A DNA stretch of 64,000 bases from Macrocystis pyrifera (GCA_031763025.1 JASSKH010000005.1:7541570-7605569); one strand, 5' to 3'. Shown: positions 36,201 to 48,691, counted from the stretch's first letter. A program made the numbers and translations. The notes: generated by a model not told the origin, from the letters alone.

Positions 36201-38250
36201 GACACTTGCCAGCTCCCCAATAGGCCCAACGCCTACACATATCACGCAATCTCCGACGCTCTCCCCCCCCCCCCCCCCGCCCCACGACGACGACAACGAC
36301 CGACCACGACATTCACCCACGCCCGGAAGCCCCCAAATTTTTCCGAAATTGACCCCTCGACAGCTGTGGCGAAGCCGACACCGACGAGCACATTCCCACC
36401 GACGTCGGCGGTCCTCGCGCGAGTCTTCACCGGCTGTACAGCAGCTCCAACGTCCCACTGCCACAGTTGCATCGACGCCACAGCGTGCTGCTCGCACAAG
36501 CTCGGGACGTCCACCCCTTGTACCCAACACCGATCATCCCATTCCTTCTAACACCATCGTGGCTCACACACGCTACGGCGCCGACCCCTTCCACAGCTAC
36601 TACCGACCCTACATCGCCCGCACACATTTCATGCACACCGGTGGTGCTCGGGAAACCAAGAGCGTGACCCCCCTTAGCACTCGCCCCCCCCTCCAACAGG
36701 CCCAACGCCGACACACCTCAAGCCATCTCCGATGTTGTCGCCTCCGACGACAAGGACCGACCCCCCCCCGCCGACCACCACATCCCCACCCACGTCGGAA
36801 ACCCCCACGCAACCGCCGACCTCGACCCCGTCTATAGCTGGTGCGAACCCAAAACCGGCAACTACGTCCCCACCGACGGCGACGCTTCTCGAGCGCCTGC
36901 ATTCGGTTGCTGTGAACGCTCGAACACCCAACAGCCACAGTTGCATCGGTCCCAGTGCTCTGCTCGCACAACCGCCGGCGTCTGTCGCTCCGACCTATCT
37001 TCTAGCGACCATCGCCCAGCCCCATAATCCTTCCCGTACGACAGAGTTAGCGACCATCGCCCAGCCCCATCCTTCCCGTACGCCAGAGTTCGCTCACACA
37101 CGGTACGACATCGACTTCTTCCACAGCTGTGACCGATCCTACGCCACCCACCCACCCACCATTTACGCACGCCGGTGCCACTTACACGACCTCCGACGTG
37201 ATCCCCCCCGACAATGGCCCCCATCCCCCTCAACAATTCCCCCCTCTCCAACGACGATACGTCTCACATCACATCTCCGACCTTGTCGCTCGTGAGGACA
37301 AGGACCGACCCCGCACCTACCAACACATACCCACCCACGCCAGAAAGCCCCACGCGACCTCCGGTGTCGACCCCCTGGACTTATGTTGCGAACCCAAAAC
37401 CGACAATCATATGCCCACGGACGTCGATGATTCTCAACAAAAAGCCACTACGTGGTCGACGCCTCCGGCAGCTATGGCGATCTAGCGACAACAGCCACAG
37501 TTGAAACAACGCCAGTGTTGCTCGTGCAAGCTCCGACGCCTACCCCATTCGACATCTACCGTGTACCCAACCACCAACCACCACATTCTCCCCGACACCG
37601 AAGTGGTTTACAGGCCCCTTGACACCCCTCCTCCCCCTCTACACCCCAACCAACCTACCCCCGTTTCGAGCACACCGGTGCTGCTCAAACGACCTGCAAC
37701 AGGATCCCCCGCGTCAGCTATGACGACCCTTTTGCATCGACAGGTCCAACCCCGACTCTCACCCGGAAACCTTCGACATCTTCCACTTCCCCACCTACTA
37801 CCGACTGTGTACCAACCACACCCACACATCCCCACCCGTGCCACCCAGAACTCCCCACCTAAGCTACGCCGTCAGTCCTATCGACGTGTACGGTGCACCG
37901 TACACCGACCACCACATTTTCTCCCGGCGACGGAGTGGCTCACCCAGGCTCCGACGCCGGCCCTCGTCAACACCTACGACCGACCCTTCGCCACCGACCG
38001 AGACCCTTTCAACGCCCCGACGCCCTCTGCTATGCCGTATGCGTGGCGGCGTTCCCTGGCGTGATTTTCCTTTCCTTTTTTCTCGCTTTCCCTGTACGCC
38101 TTGGTCATCCCTGACTCCAGACATCGCCCCCCAGATCCCCCGCCGACCAAACCAACAGCCGGTAGAGGCGCCGCGGCAACTTCGCCAGCGAAGGATTCCC
38201 TGCAGGAGACACAAGACACCCTGGCTATCACCTAGACCGAGAGGCCCACC
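27950..38250 (+). repeat. Thr/Pro-coding satellite: 84-bp subrepeat, ~504-bp higher-order unit
   Basis: On the plus strand nearly the whole 10.3 kb is built from an 84-bp (28-codon) subrepeat. Typical translations are LLAQAPTPTPSTSTVYPTP and TSTPSTATTDPTP. Six subrepeat types recur in fixed order. One landmark (CTACGACCGACCCTACGCC and variants) recurs at about 33583, 34056, 34571, 35060, 35562, 36117, 36594 and 37122, a mean spacing of about 506 bp. Frames break repeatedly (longest about 298 codons), so it is either a decayed repeat-protein gene or non-coding satellite. A LINE fragment interrupts it at 32548-33243. Confidence 0.85.
32548..33243 (+). mobile_element. Poly(C)-tailed LINE, 3' fragment, copy 2 (longest)
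   Basis: The C-terminal part of a non-LTR retrotransposon ORF2-like protein, in broken frames. A basic coiled segment (EKVEERIERRERLALRYK) is followed by a zinc-knuckle-like CPCG with HTVGECEMY, as found after the RT of L1/I/Jockey-type LINEs. Then come DVLEEMREIDECDMEEFGTL, EKTIAILG and a tail ending AACGAGTACG plus poly(C) (33190-33243). No RT domain remains, so it is strongly 5'-truncated, as LINE insertions usually are. Confidence 0.75.
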
Positions 38251-38465
38251 CCCCCCCCCCCCCCCCCCCCCCCCACCTTCCGTGAGTACTGCTGGAGTTA
38301 TTCCGTTCGCAAGTGTCGATTAATGCTTTCACGATTGAGGATATATATATACTGATAGGTATTTGATGCATCCCAGGCCGCATATGTTGGTCTGCTCGAC
38401 CAAGCTTCGTAGCTAGCAGGTGCCCTGTCACCCGACACCCCAACCACCACCAGGATACCCCCCCG

Positions 38466-38568
38466 GTGTTGGAGGTGTTTATCATGAGAAGTAGGAGCAG
38501 TGCTCCACCTCGAAAGGGATGCGTGGTCGAGGGTCAAATGACTGAGGCGAACAACAAATGAGTACGCC
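38466..38568 (+). mobile_element. Poly(C)-tailed LINE, 3' end, copy 3
   Basis: GTTGGAGGTGTTTATCATGA through GAGTACGCC matches copies 1, 2 and 5. It is followed at once by the 5' end of a SINE-like family B element. Confidence 0.7.
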
Positions 38569-38570
38569 TC

Positions 38571-39078
38571 CTATATTATATACCTGGTATATATAGGTTG
38601 GGTTAGCGTCGGTTGACGACGACGCTGTTAAACACGCCTCTAACTGCCAGGGTTCCGTTTTTTTTTTTTTTTTTGGCGGTTACCACGGCTGGCGGTCAAG
38701 TTAGATCACCTTTGTGCGGGGAAAACCTTCATTCCGCACAAGGGGGATGATCGTATCACGTAGCGTGTATATGGAGAGGCATCCACGAAGCGGTTACATA
38801 GTAACCCCATTGCTGTCTCTGGAAGTGGCTACACCAGAAATTAAATCAATTCATTGACTCATCTGTATGCACGAAAATCCGTCTCTAAAGCGGTTCTTAG
38901 TAGGATGCAGCTCACCCTTCATACGACTCGCCCAACACCTCACGGCGCTTCGCGCTTGGTGCAAGCAATGTCTGCTTGGTCGGTGAAAACCCGACGCGCT
39001 CCGTCCCGGCATTGCAGGGATGCGAGGGTCTATGGTGATACGACTACGGCCATGCATGCATGATAATGAGTACACCCC
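38571..39078 (+). mobile_element. SINE-like family B, near full length, copy 1
   Basis: A ~500-bp non-coding element. It starts CTATATTATATACCTGGTAT, then has GTTGGCGTCGGTTG-like and GACGACGCTGT segments, GGATGCAGCTCACCCTTCAT, a conserved GGCGCTTCGCGCTTGGTGCA segment, and ends ATGATAATGAGTACACCCCC. The last 110 bp can fold into short hairpins (for example GTCGG with CCGAC). No pol III box A/B is clear and no long frame exists. Confidence 0.75.
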
Positions 39079-39082
39079 CCCC

Positions 39083-39334
39083 CCCCCCAAATGTCTGTCT
39101 GGTCGGTGAAAGCCCAACGTGCTCCGTCCCGGCATTGTAGGGATGCGAGAGTCGATGGTCATACGACTACGGCCATGCACGATAATGAGTACCCCCCCCC
39201 TCCCCCAATGTCTGCCTGGTCGGTGAAAACCCAACGTGCTCCGTGCCGGCATTGTAGGGATGCGAGAGTCTATGGTCATACGACTACGGCCATGCATGAT
39301 AATGAGTACACTCCCCCCCCCCCCCCCCCCCCCC
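39083..39334 (+). mobile_element. Two tandem 3'-end copies of family B
   Basis: Two further copies of the last ~110 bp of family B (about 39089-39200 and 39209-39334). Both begin at the same base (AATGTCTGnCTGGTCGG), and each ends GAGTAC then a C run. Confidence 0.8.
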
Positions 39335-39660
39335 CAGGCTGACAAGCGAACCTACACTGATCCCATCCTCCCGCCGTTTACAGTGGGCGGTCCGGCTCCA
39401 CCCATGGTGGAAGGCTCTCAATAATACCAAGCCGCTGGCTGCAGAAGACACCCCGGAGACATCTTCGAGGTTCTTGAGAGGTAACGCTTGAGCTTTATTC
39501 TGCCGATTTCCCGACTCTCTTTCTTCGGTGATTCGGGGGTTTGGTTGTGCCTGTTGTACGGGCGCAGTTCCGCGTGGTGTTCTGTAGAGAGCGTTCCGCT
39601 GGGGCATATATACCACTAGTAAATACGAGGCATATTTACTGTAAAGTAGGCATATTTACT

Positions 39661-39770
39661 ATTTACGGGGGGCCATAGTAAATAGGACCAAATATTGTTG
39701 GTAAAAATAGGGGAAATATATAGGTTTTTGTGTGTACTGTAGGTCCTATTTACTATGGTCCTCCGTAATA
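39661..39770 (-). mobile_element. MITE family A, copy 5
   Basis: TIRs TTTACGGGGGGCCATAGT and ACTATGGTCCTCCGTAATA. The core GGTAAAAATAGG on the plus strand gives minus orientation. Confidence 0.85.
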
Positions 39771-40155
39771 CCACAGCAGTAAATACCTGGTATGGCAGTA
39801 GTGGAGCGGTACACAGCATCAGTACACTTGATTTCTTCAACGCGGGTTTTCCGCTACATACATACAGCCTACCGTACACACACATGTCGATTTCGTTCCC
39901 ACGTCCTCTCTGTACATAGGTGTAGAGCTCTCCCAGGTGCCATGCAACAAAACGCGGCCGACGCCTCCGCATCCTCCCTCCACCTCTCCCCCCGTGTGTC
40001 ACCGCGCCCAGAGAAACGGGCCGATCAGCTGTCTCTGCCGGTGTGCCTAAACCCACCCATCTCGACAGGGGAGCCTCTTGGAGACGGGAGCCTCTTGGAG
40101 ACGGGAGAATGGCGGGAACGGCGCCAAAGCGGGGGACGGAATCGTCGCGGCCGCC

Positions 40156-40566
40156 CTAGGAGAAAAGACACGGGGGCTCAACAACCATTTTGTTGTTCGC
40201 TCCGCTTGCAGCTCGACGTGCCTTCACGCCTTTGTCGGAGGAGACATGCAAGGGCTTGAACCACAGCTTTCGACTCACGCCGGGGTCGTTTCTTACCGTC
40301 GTCGAGGGCAAGGCTCGGCGCGGAGCGAAGGCGTCGAAGAACTCACTTCCTGGTAGGGGTGCGTAGGTCAGGAGGCGGGCTTTCGCTGATGACGACGGGA
40401 GGAGAGGAGAGAGGCGAGTGGCGGGGACGTCGGCAGGTCGCATGATTTCCAGGCGCCGTACTGGCGGGCGACATGCTGGAGGGTGGCTTGGAGGGACGTA
40501 ACCGCCGGGAGACCACTCGAGAAGGGTACAGGAGTCTTCACGGGTCAGGACGATTTTGAATCTCAC
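40156..40566 (-). other. Possible coding frame, unrecognised
   Basis: A GC-rich minus-strand frame including GSEFFDAFAPRRALPSTT, followed by a good donor (GACGACG|GTAAGA) and preceded by a CTACCAG acceptor. No family recognised, so it is at most one exon of an unresolved gene. Confidence 0.25.
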
Positions 40567-40700
40567 GGGTCGGTTCGGTCCGGTCGGTTCGGGTCGGGTC
40601 GGGTCGGTTCAGGTCAAGAGGTTTTCAAACTTTCGCGGGGGTCGGGCCGGGTCACCGTTTGTTACCCGACCCGACCCGACCTGACCCGCGAGGTATGATC
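40560..40700. repeat. GGGTCGG / CCCGACC foldback repeat
   Basis: GGTCGG-type pentamer/hexamer repeats at 40563-40615 face complementary ACCCGACCCG repeats at 40662-40695, able to form a long hairpin. Confidence 0.6.
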
Positions 40701-41995
40701 CGACCCAGACGAACAGCCCTGAAAGGTTTTGAGGAACCGCCGGGAAACGAGCCAAGAAGGTCAAGAGGACTTTTGTGGGCGCCAGTGGTTTGAAGATGTA
40801 ATGCGGCGCCAAGAGGTACACGCAGGGCGACAAAGGCGGGGCCTGCTTGTTTCTACGTGGAAGGTGCAAGCGGTTGCCGGGTTATGCCCCGTTTTTTCTG
40901 CGCCGGCACATTTTTTCGTGCATCGGGCAGAGGGGGGGGGTGGGGGTGTTCCCTGCAGAGCAGCGTGGTGGCAGGGTTAAAAAATCAGTGATGCGTCGTG
41001 GCTGTCCGAACCAGCCGCGCACGCGGAGGGTCCGAATGTATGGGCAGGGGTTGGGCTGTCGGAAGCTCCCTGTCGTAACTTTCGGAGGTTGAGAGGAGAC
41101 GTTGCACAAGTGCTTCGGGACGTCTCTTTCGCATCGTAAAAAACATAAATCAACCTGGTGTTTTCTCAACACCACCCAGAAGTGGAAGACAAAAGTCAAG
41201 AGTTTTTTTCATTCGCGATCGGGCCCGTGTGCTGTCGATAGTGTGTGTGTGCCCGGTCGTAATTGGCCTGAACGTTTCGAGCATTTCCATGGATTGATAT
41301 CTTCGCTGCAGACATAGTTAGAGACTCGCCCTTACATGTGCAGGACGGACCGGCACGAAAAAATGCGCGCAAGATGCGAGTCTTACTGATCAAGGCGGGT
41401 CTTTCGGCCGTTTTTTTTTTTGTTTTTTTTTTCAAAAACGCCACCCAAAACACGCGGCGGAGTCGCGCGACTGCCCCTGCCGACCTCGAGCCCCCCAAAG
41501 GATTGGGTTCGGCTTGGGCATCGGGATAGGGTCAAAGGTTAGGGTTGGGGTTGTAGGCCTGCGTTCGGGTTGGTCTGGACCGACGTGCATAAGTTGAAAT
41601 TGACGACACACGTCCGGCACATTTTTTTTTTTTGTCCGACCAGTCCTTCACATGATAGCGGAACCCATCTTTCGCACAAGCCTGTGCGTGGGAGGAGGCG
41701 TGGGTCCCTTCGAGGCGGGCGATTCGGAGATAGTGCATACATACCCGGTGCCTGGTACGTGGTCGGCGTTCCGTGCGGTGGGGGCGAGTTTATCGTTCAC
41801 ACCATCGCCTTCGTGAGCGTTTCGTGGTGCATCGTTCGCATCAACCGCGTTCGTTCACCGCTTCAAACAGCTGGAATGCCGGAAATCTGAGAGTGTCTTG
41901 AGGGGACCTTTCAGGCGCTACGAGTAAACCCTGGTAGCTAGGAGGGCACTCCGCTCGCACTCAGACACGAGCAGGTGAGAATATCAAAGGCCTGA

Positions 41996-42271
41996 TCAGA
42001 GTGTTATTAATGGTTCGGAGAAACGAACCGGCCTGGGAAATAGAAAGTTGCCGTGTCTCGGCCTCGCCCTCAACAAAGCGCGTTTTGATACAACAGTCGC
42101 GGCGGCATCGCAGGCTACTTTCCGGTCAAAGAACATGCACGGCCGTTGGAGCGCCCCGCCAGACGCGTCATGCGCGAGAGCAAAAGCTGCGGTGCCCGCT
42201 GGGATAAGCTTGCGCAGATAACTTATATTCAACTGAAGTTTTAGTAATGCACTCACTGACAGCTCGGCCAT
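41996..42271 (-). other. Possible small protein or first exon, unrecognised
   Basis: An ATG at 42271 opens a 91-codon frame starting MAELSVSALLKLQLN, with protein-like composition (YLRKLIPAGTAAFALAHDAS). It could be the first exon of a minus-strand gene that includes the frame at 40.2-40.6 kb, but I could not join them. Confidence 0.25.
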
Positions 42272-42625
42272 CACCCCCCCCCACACACACACACGGAACA
42301 GGGGGCAGTCCGTTCTTTCGATAGGCAAGCAAGCGCGTTTTGTTGCGCCAACTCGTTGAACTCGACCCCCCCCCACCCCCCCTCCCCCATCGCCCACCAT
42401 ATGTCGTCCATGCGATCACGTTTGCTGTTGTGCCGATCGGTCAGTCATGGTGCCGGTAAATTTTTACCCGTGCTGTTACGGTATACCGGTGTAGAGGTGC
42501 AACCAACTTTTCTGACCTCCAATGCCCGCCGCGGCAACCGACCGTGGAAAATATGTCGGCCAAGCCCGATACACGACAAAGTGAAACTGCCAGCAGACAA
42601 TCAAACGGACTTGCAAAACATATGC

Positions 42626-42805
42626 AAAAGACACAATCGAATGGGCTTTCGCAAGTAGACACAAAATGCACAATCAAATGGGCTTGCAAATAGCTACATA
42701 CATCGAATACAACATCGGGTGCAAACATACAGTAGTCTTGGGTGGCAATAGCAACATCAAATACAACATCGGGTGCAAAACATATTCTTGGGTGGCTCCC
42801 AAGTA
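42626..42805. repeat. Local duplications
   Basis: CACAATCAAATGGGCTTGCA-type units occur twice (42632-42690), and a ~48-bp unit with AATACAACATCGGGTGCAAA occurs twice (42708-42800). Confidence 0.6.
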
Positions 42806-42910
42806 TACGTGGAAGAGTCCCGGTGGGAAGTGTTTTACAAGTGCAACCACTGCCCATTGCACTGGTTCTTTTCAGTTTTGTAGTTTGCTCTCGAAGGGGG
42901 GTTAGCGCGC

Positions 42911-43000
42911 GGGGGGGGGGGGCAAGAGGGGGGGGAGGGGAGGGCGTACTCGTTAGATGCTTGCCTTAGAGTCGTTTGACCATTGACTACGCATCCCTTC
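42911..43000 (-). mobile_element. Poly(C)-tailed LINE, 3' end, copy 4
   Basis: Reverse complement reads GAAGGGATGCGTAGTCAATG through AACGAGTACGCCC then a C-rich tail. It adjoins the C tail of a family B element in the same orientation. Confidence 0.7.
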
Positions 43001-43009
43001 TTTTTTTCG

Positions 43010-43556
43010 GGGGTGGGGGGGGGGGGGTGTACTCCTTATCATGCATGGCCGTAGTCGTATGACCATAGACCCTCTCGTCCCTATAATGCCGGGACAGAGC
43101 ACGTCGGGTTTTCACCGACCAGGCAGACATTTCTTGCACCAAGCGCGACGCGCCGTGAGGTGTTGGGCGAGTCGCATGAAGGGTGAGCTGCATCTTTCTA
43201 AAAATAACTTTTGAGGTGGATTTTCTTGCTTATGGATGACAGCGTCAACGACTTGACTTAATTTCTGGTGTAGCCACTTCCAGAGACAGCAATGGGTTTA
43301 CTATGTAACTGCCTCGTGGGTGCCTCACCATATACACGCTACGTGATATGATCCTCCCCCTTGTGCGGAGTAAAGGTTCTTCCCCGCCCACAAATTATCT
43401 AACTTGACCGCCAGCCGTGGTAGCCGCCAAACAAGAAAGAAAAAAAAAGAGGACCGGTACCCTGGCCGTCTAGCTCACGCAGTGAGAGGCGTGTCTTTAC
43501 AGCGTCGTCGCCAACCGACGCCAACCCAACCTATATATACCAGGTATATAATATAG
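43010..43556 (-). mobile_element. SINE-like family B, near full length, copy 2
   Basis: On the minus strand it starts CTATATTATATACCTGGTAT at 43556, has all family segments, and ends GGAGTACACC plus poly(C) at about 43010-43030. Confidence 0.75.
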
Positions 43557-43844
43557 CAGGGAGGGGGGGTGTGGGAGTGAGCGCGAAAAAGAATACTTGA
43601 CGGCAGCGTGGGAGCTAGCGCGCACAAAGAGCCTGACAACCCCATTTATTGGTTTATTGTCGTTTCTTCGCCGGTAACAACCGCCAGGAGCAGGAGCAAG
43701 GAAAGCCAAAAGGCCGGTAACAACCGTCAGGAGCAGGAGCAAGGAAAGAAGAAGGAGGAGGAGGAGGAGGAGGCGTCAGGAGCAGGAGCAAGAAGAGGAG
43801 GAGGAGGAGGAGGAGGAGGAGGAAGAGGAGGAGGAGGAGGAAGA

Positions 43845-43944
43845 NNNNNNNNNNNNNNNNNNNNNNNNNNNNNNNNNNNNNNNNNNNNNNNNNNNNNNNN
43901 NNNNNNNNNNNNNNNNNNNNNNNNNNNNNNNNNNNNNNNNNNNN
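43845..43944. other. Assembly gap (100 N)
   Basis: 100 N between a GAG/GGA microsatellite and a poly(C) run. 100 is a usual placeholder, so the real size is unknown. Confidence 0.95.
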
Positions 43945-43975
<31 letters not shown>

Positions 43976-43978
<3 letters not shown>

Positions 43979-44500
43979 GGCCTTGCATTTCCGTTGTCAC
44001 CCCAATCGGACATGAACATAACAATGTATTTACATGATACACATAACCCATGTCCCTCTAGTGCGTAAAATGTGCACGTATAAATATGATATGATATGAT
44101 ATGATATAAAATAACATAATACAAAATACGTATAAAAATATAGGATGTTGTACGATATGATATAATACAACATAAATATTTAATAAGGGCCCACCATCTT
44201 ATCGAGGACTTTCGGTTCTTTCAACTTGACTTGCTTTAAAAAAAAAAAAAAAAAAAAAATTGCATCTGATTGAACGAAATTTAGTGTTCCCCGTTAAGAT
44301 GGGCTCTAAAATAGAATTAAAAAAAAAAAAAAAAAAACAGCTGGGAGATCGAGGATTAGGTCGAAACTCATCTGCTGTGCAACCTGTTGTGTGATGCTTA
44401 ATACACGCGCGTACAACGAACGGGTTTTAGATGTCGGTCTCAAGAATATAACGTGTACATGGACTGACAAAAAAAACGAATGATACGAGAATAAAAGCTC
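43976..44500. other. No gene seen
   Basis: AT-rich DNA with ATATG repeats (44083-44107) and two A runs. It is downstream of the NB-ARC-TPR stop, so it may include its 3' UTR. Confidence 0.5.
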
Positions 44501-44511
44501 CCGTCACCCAC

Positions 44512-45583
44512 TCACTCTAAGGCATAACGCACCCGCTGCTCCCTCTGCAGCTCTCGCTGCTGCTGCTGAGCCAGCAGAGCTTGGCCCTTTTCCTCCTCCA
44601 CCCTGATCGCCTTCGCTTTGATCTCCGCTTCCTCTCTCGCTAAAGCCTGGCCGAAGGCATTTTTTGTTTCCATTTTATTTATATTAGTGGGGGAGGAGAG
44701 GAGGGGGAGTGCAGCTCGACGTTTCAAGCGAAAAAATGGGTGCAGGGCGGCGAGATCGCCATCGAAAACTATACAACAACAAACAACACAACAAAACTCT
44801 GCATATATGTACCGACGACGAACCAAGGCCCGGCCAGGTGGATGAATCAACAACCAGCAATGACAATCCACAAACGACAAAGTATACGAAGCATCTCTCA
44901 GGGTACATAGCGTATGTATTTACTACCTGGTGTTTTATACATGACAGCATTCATTCAATACGTCGTCACATTTTTCCAACTAAATTCGCGGGAGTTTCCC
45001 ACCAGTCTGGTTTCTAACCCCCCCCCCCACCCCCCCTCGGATACTTGCGTCCATTTCTCTACCAAAACGTCGAATCGTCGAAACAGAAAACAACAAAAAA
45101 AAGCAGACAGTTCGTACATATCGATCGTCCTTGCTTCCCTCCATATTTACTACCAGGTATTAACAATAAACAAAACATCGTTCGACAAGACAAAAAAAAA
45201 AAAAATCATACAAACAATAACTAAACAAAAACGGAAATGCCTCCAAGTGCGCATGCCTGGGGTGTACACGGTTTCGTCTTTCGCGCGGTCTAGTCTTATG
45301 CGGCACCTGCTGCTCGAGGTGCTGCTGTCGAACAAGCTCCCGTTCTTGTTTCTGTTTTCGTTCCTGAGCACCAAATTTCACCACGTTCCCAAGTTTTACC
45401 GGACAACAAAATACAAAAACACACGACCCGGACGCGACGTGGCGGAGAGAGGGAGAGGGACAAAGGCGGAAGCGGGAGGGAAAAGCACAACTTCAGGCGG
45501 GGCGGGGGTTCAGTATGTCGAGAGGGGGGGGGGGGGTACTCGATAGGAGAGACGAACTCGATCTCATGCATGGCCGTAGTCGT

Positions 45584-45616
<33 letters not shown>

Positions 45617-47266
45617 TGCTCGCAGGTGTTCTGTTGAAACTGTCTTGAAATCCTTGACCCACACACATGGGCGAAAACGATCCACAACTCGAATACTCCG
45701 TTTGACAGTTTGGCAAAATTGTCAGACCTTCCAAACGTATGCTGCTTCTAAAATATACACCAGGTATATGTACCGCGTAAAACATGGCTAAAATGAAAAG
45801 TCAGCCTGCGTCCCGCCCATGACCTATATAGTATATACAAACCACGTTAGAGGAGGACCGAAACCAAAAACACCCACACCACACACACCCAAATCCGCCG
45901 AAAGAAAGCGTCAAAAACGAACCAACCTCGGCATGCTCTGGAATAACAAGAATCGGTACGGACCCCGGGCGCGCTACTACTGTACATGCCTTCGGACAGA
46001 AATAAATAAATAACCGTGTCACGTGCACACCCACCGGATTTGTGTCTCAACAAAACGAATAACCCGCATGCACGAGCACGTCGTAGTACACGGACGGCGG
46101 ACGCTGGCTGGGCGTGCAGGAATTTAGGTGATAAGGTATATAGAAACAATGGCCGAGACTACGCGCGAAGACAACACACAGTATTTAGTAGCGGCGACAT
46201 AATCAACACACAGTCCCCTCACGAACGTTCGAGTCTAGCATTAATACTAGCTTGTGACCACGGGCAAAACATACACAGGGCATTCTTACGGCGAAAAAAA
46301 ACAAAAACAATCGCAAGAAAAACAAGACGACAAAAAACAAAACAAACAACGCAACAAAAAAACCACCACCACCACCACCACCGTCACCTCCGCCACAACC
46401 ACAACCACAACCAAACCCATCCATCCGAAAAAAAAAAAACGGCGGCCCCGTCCACCCATCCTTCCACTCCTTCCAACCCCCTCTATCTCACGTGCTCTAC
46501 CTGCTCCTCCTTCAACGCCAGCTCTCGGGCCAGTTTCTGAACCTGGGCTTGTTCCCACTTCACGCGCTGCTCCTGCTCTCGCTGCTGCTGACGCTGCGGG
46601 CGGCGAAACAAAAATGTAACAAAAGTATAAGAACACAGGGAGAACAAAAACAAAACTTACGCACAACAAAACAACGTGAAGCACGCAGAAGAACGCGTAG
46701 ATCTCTGGCAATGGACCCACTGAAACAACCACGTGCTTGTCCTGCGATGCAGCAATTCACCCCGTTATGAAAAATAAACACGTATATATATATATATATA
46801 TATATATAAACCATGCAATATACATTTCGCACCACGTTCAACGAAAAACCAGGTAAAGGCCGAACCAACGAACAAACCAATCGCATGGTCATACACACGC
46901 AAACAAACATACATCAGTTCGTGGAGGACGCGTGCATTCATTTTCCCAAAGAAGAACAGCAAAAACATTTCGCGGAAGAGGGCGATGCATTTTTTGAGGA
47001 CGGACCCAACACGGGGCACATGCACACGGCGGAAGACGAAAGAGCAAGACACACGGCACGGTAAAAGACACAGGGCGTCGGGTTGCAGTTCCACCCGCGA
47101 GAGCGTCACACACATGGCTCGAATACCAACCATATTCATGAACCATCACCACGCAAGCAATGACTCAACAGGGCTATAGTATAGTCCACGACCTACAACC
47201 CCACCTCCAAACAAAGACCAAGCGCGATGCGATCAAAGGAGGCGCTTTGGAGTATATTGGAGGGGT

Positions 47267-47297
<31 letters not shown>

Positions 47298-48659
47298 TAG
47301 ACAGGAAACACAGAATCGTGCTGGCGAGACTATGCTAGGCTAGGGAACTGCACCGTTCCTCCCCTCTTCCTTCCCTATAGTATATACCTGGTATATATAA
47401 GTTGGGTTGGCGTCGGTTGGCGACGACGCTGTAAAAACGCCTCTCACTGCGTGACCTACCTAGATAAACAGGGTACCGTTTTTTTTTTTTTGACGGCTGG
47501 CGATCGAGTTAGATCATTCGTGTGCGGGGATAACTTTAACTCCGCACAAGGGGGGTGATCGTATCACGCAGTGTCTATGTGGTGAGGCACCCAAGAGGCA
47601 GTTACATAGTAAACCCATTGCTGTCCCTTGCAGTGGCTACGCCAGAAAACACATCAATAAATTGACGCTGTCAAGCCATATGCAAAAAATCCGCTCCCAA
47701 GTAGAGGATGCAGTTCACCCTTCCATGCGACTCGCACCAACACCTCACGGCGCATTGCGCTTGGTGCAAGCAATGTCTGCCTGGCCGGTGAAAACCCGAC
47801 GTGCTCAGTCCCGGCATTGTAGGGATGCGAGCGTCTACGGTCGTACGACTACGGCCATGCATGATTACGAGTCCCTGCTCCCGCCCGCGCCCCCGCCCAC
47901 TCCTCGTCCCATCTCGGTTCCCCTCCATTTCACCTGTCGTTCCTGAGCCCTCTCCTGCGACTGGTCGGTACTGCTGGTCCTGTCCAAGCACTCCAGGCTC
48001 GGCGGCGGCGGGTCGACAGACACGGACACTGGCCTCGCTTCAGGCTCCTCACCCCTGGACACAGCAGCCTTAGCCTTAGCCTTAGCCTTAGCCTCGGCGG
48101 CAGCCGCTACCGCCGCCGCAGCTGCCCCTACGCCAAACCCAGTCCCCACCCCCGCCGCCGCGGGCCCCGCCCCAACACTAACACCAACCCCTACCACTAC
48201 CCCCCGCCCCCGCACCAGACACCGCCTCCACCGCCCGCCCAGTCCCAGGTCCAGCCCCAACCGCTGCCCCCACCCCCAACCCGGACACAGCCCCTATCCT
48301 CCGGTTGGAGCCGGGCCCAATCCCGACCCCCGGGCTAGGTATCGTCACCGTCAGCGGGCCGGCCCCTGCCTCCCGTCTTGGCGACGCCTTGCTCGAGCTA
48401 AGGCTTCCCCCCGCCGCCTTCAAGGCCTGTAGGGACTCCTCTGTGACGGGGTGCTCGTCTCCGAGAGTCTGTTTTATTTAGTTTGGGTTGATTTGGTTTG
48501 GTTTGGTTTTTGTTCGGTTCGTGTTGTTTCGTTTGTTCAGCGGTGGGGGCAGGGGAGGAAGGAAGGAAGGCGAGTAGTGGGGCGAGGGGAGAGACAGAGA
48601 GGGGGGCGGGGGGCGGGTAACGAGATAAAATAAGTGGGAAAAGAAGACGGGAGGGGGGG

Positions 48660-48691
<32 letters not shown>

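Noticed and set aside
27950-38250. CRISPR array
   Set aside because: Repeats are contiguous with no unique spacers, and the context is eukaryotic.
48062-48095. Interstitial telomere (TTAGCC)n
   Set aside because: Not TTAGGG, only about four units, and in frame as a Lys-Ala linker.
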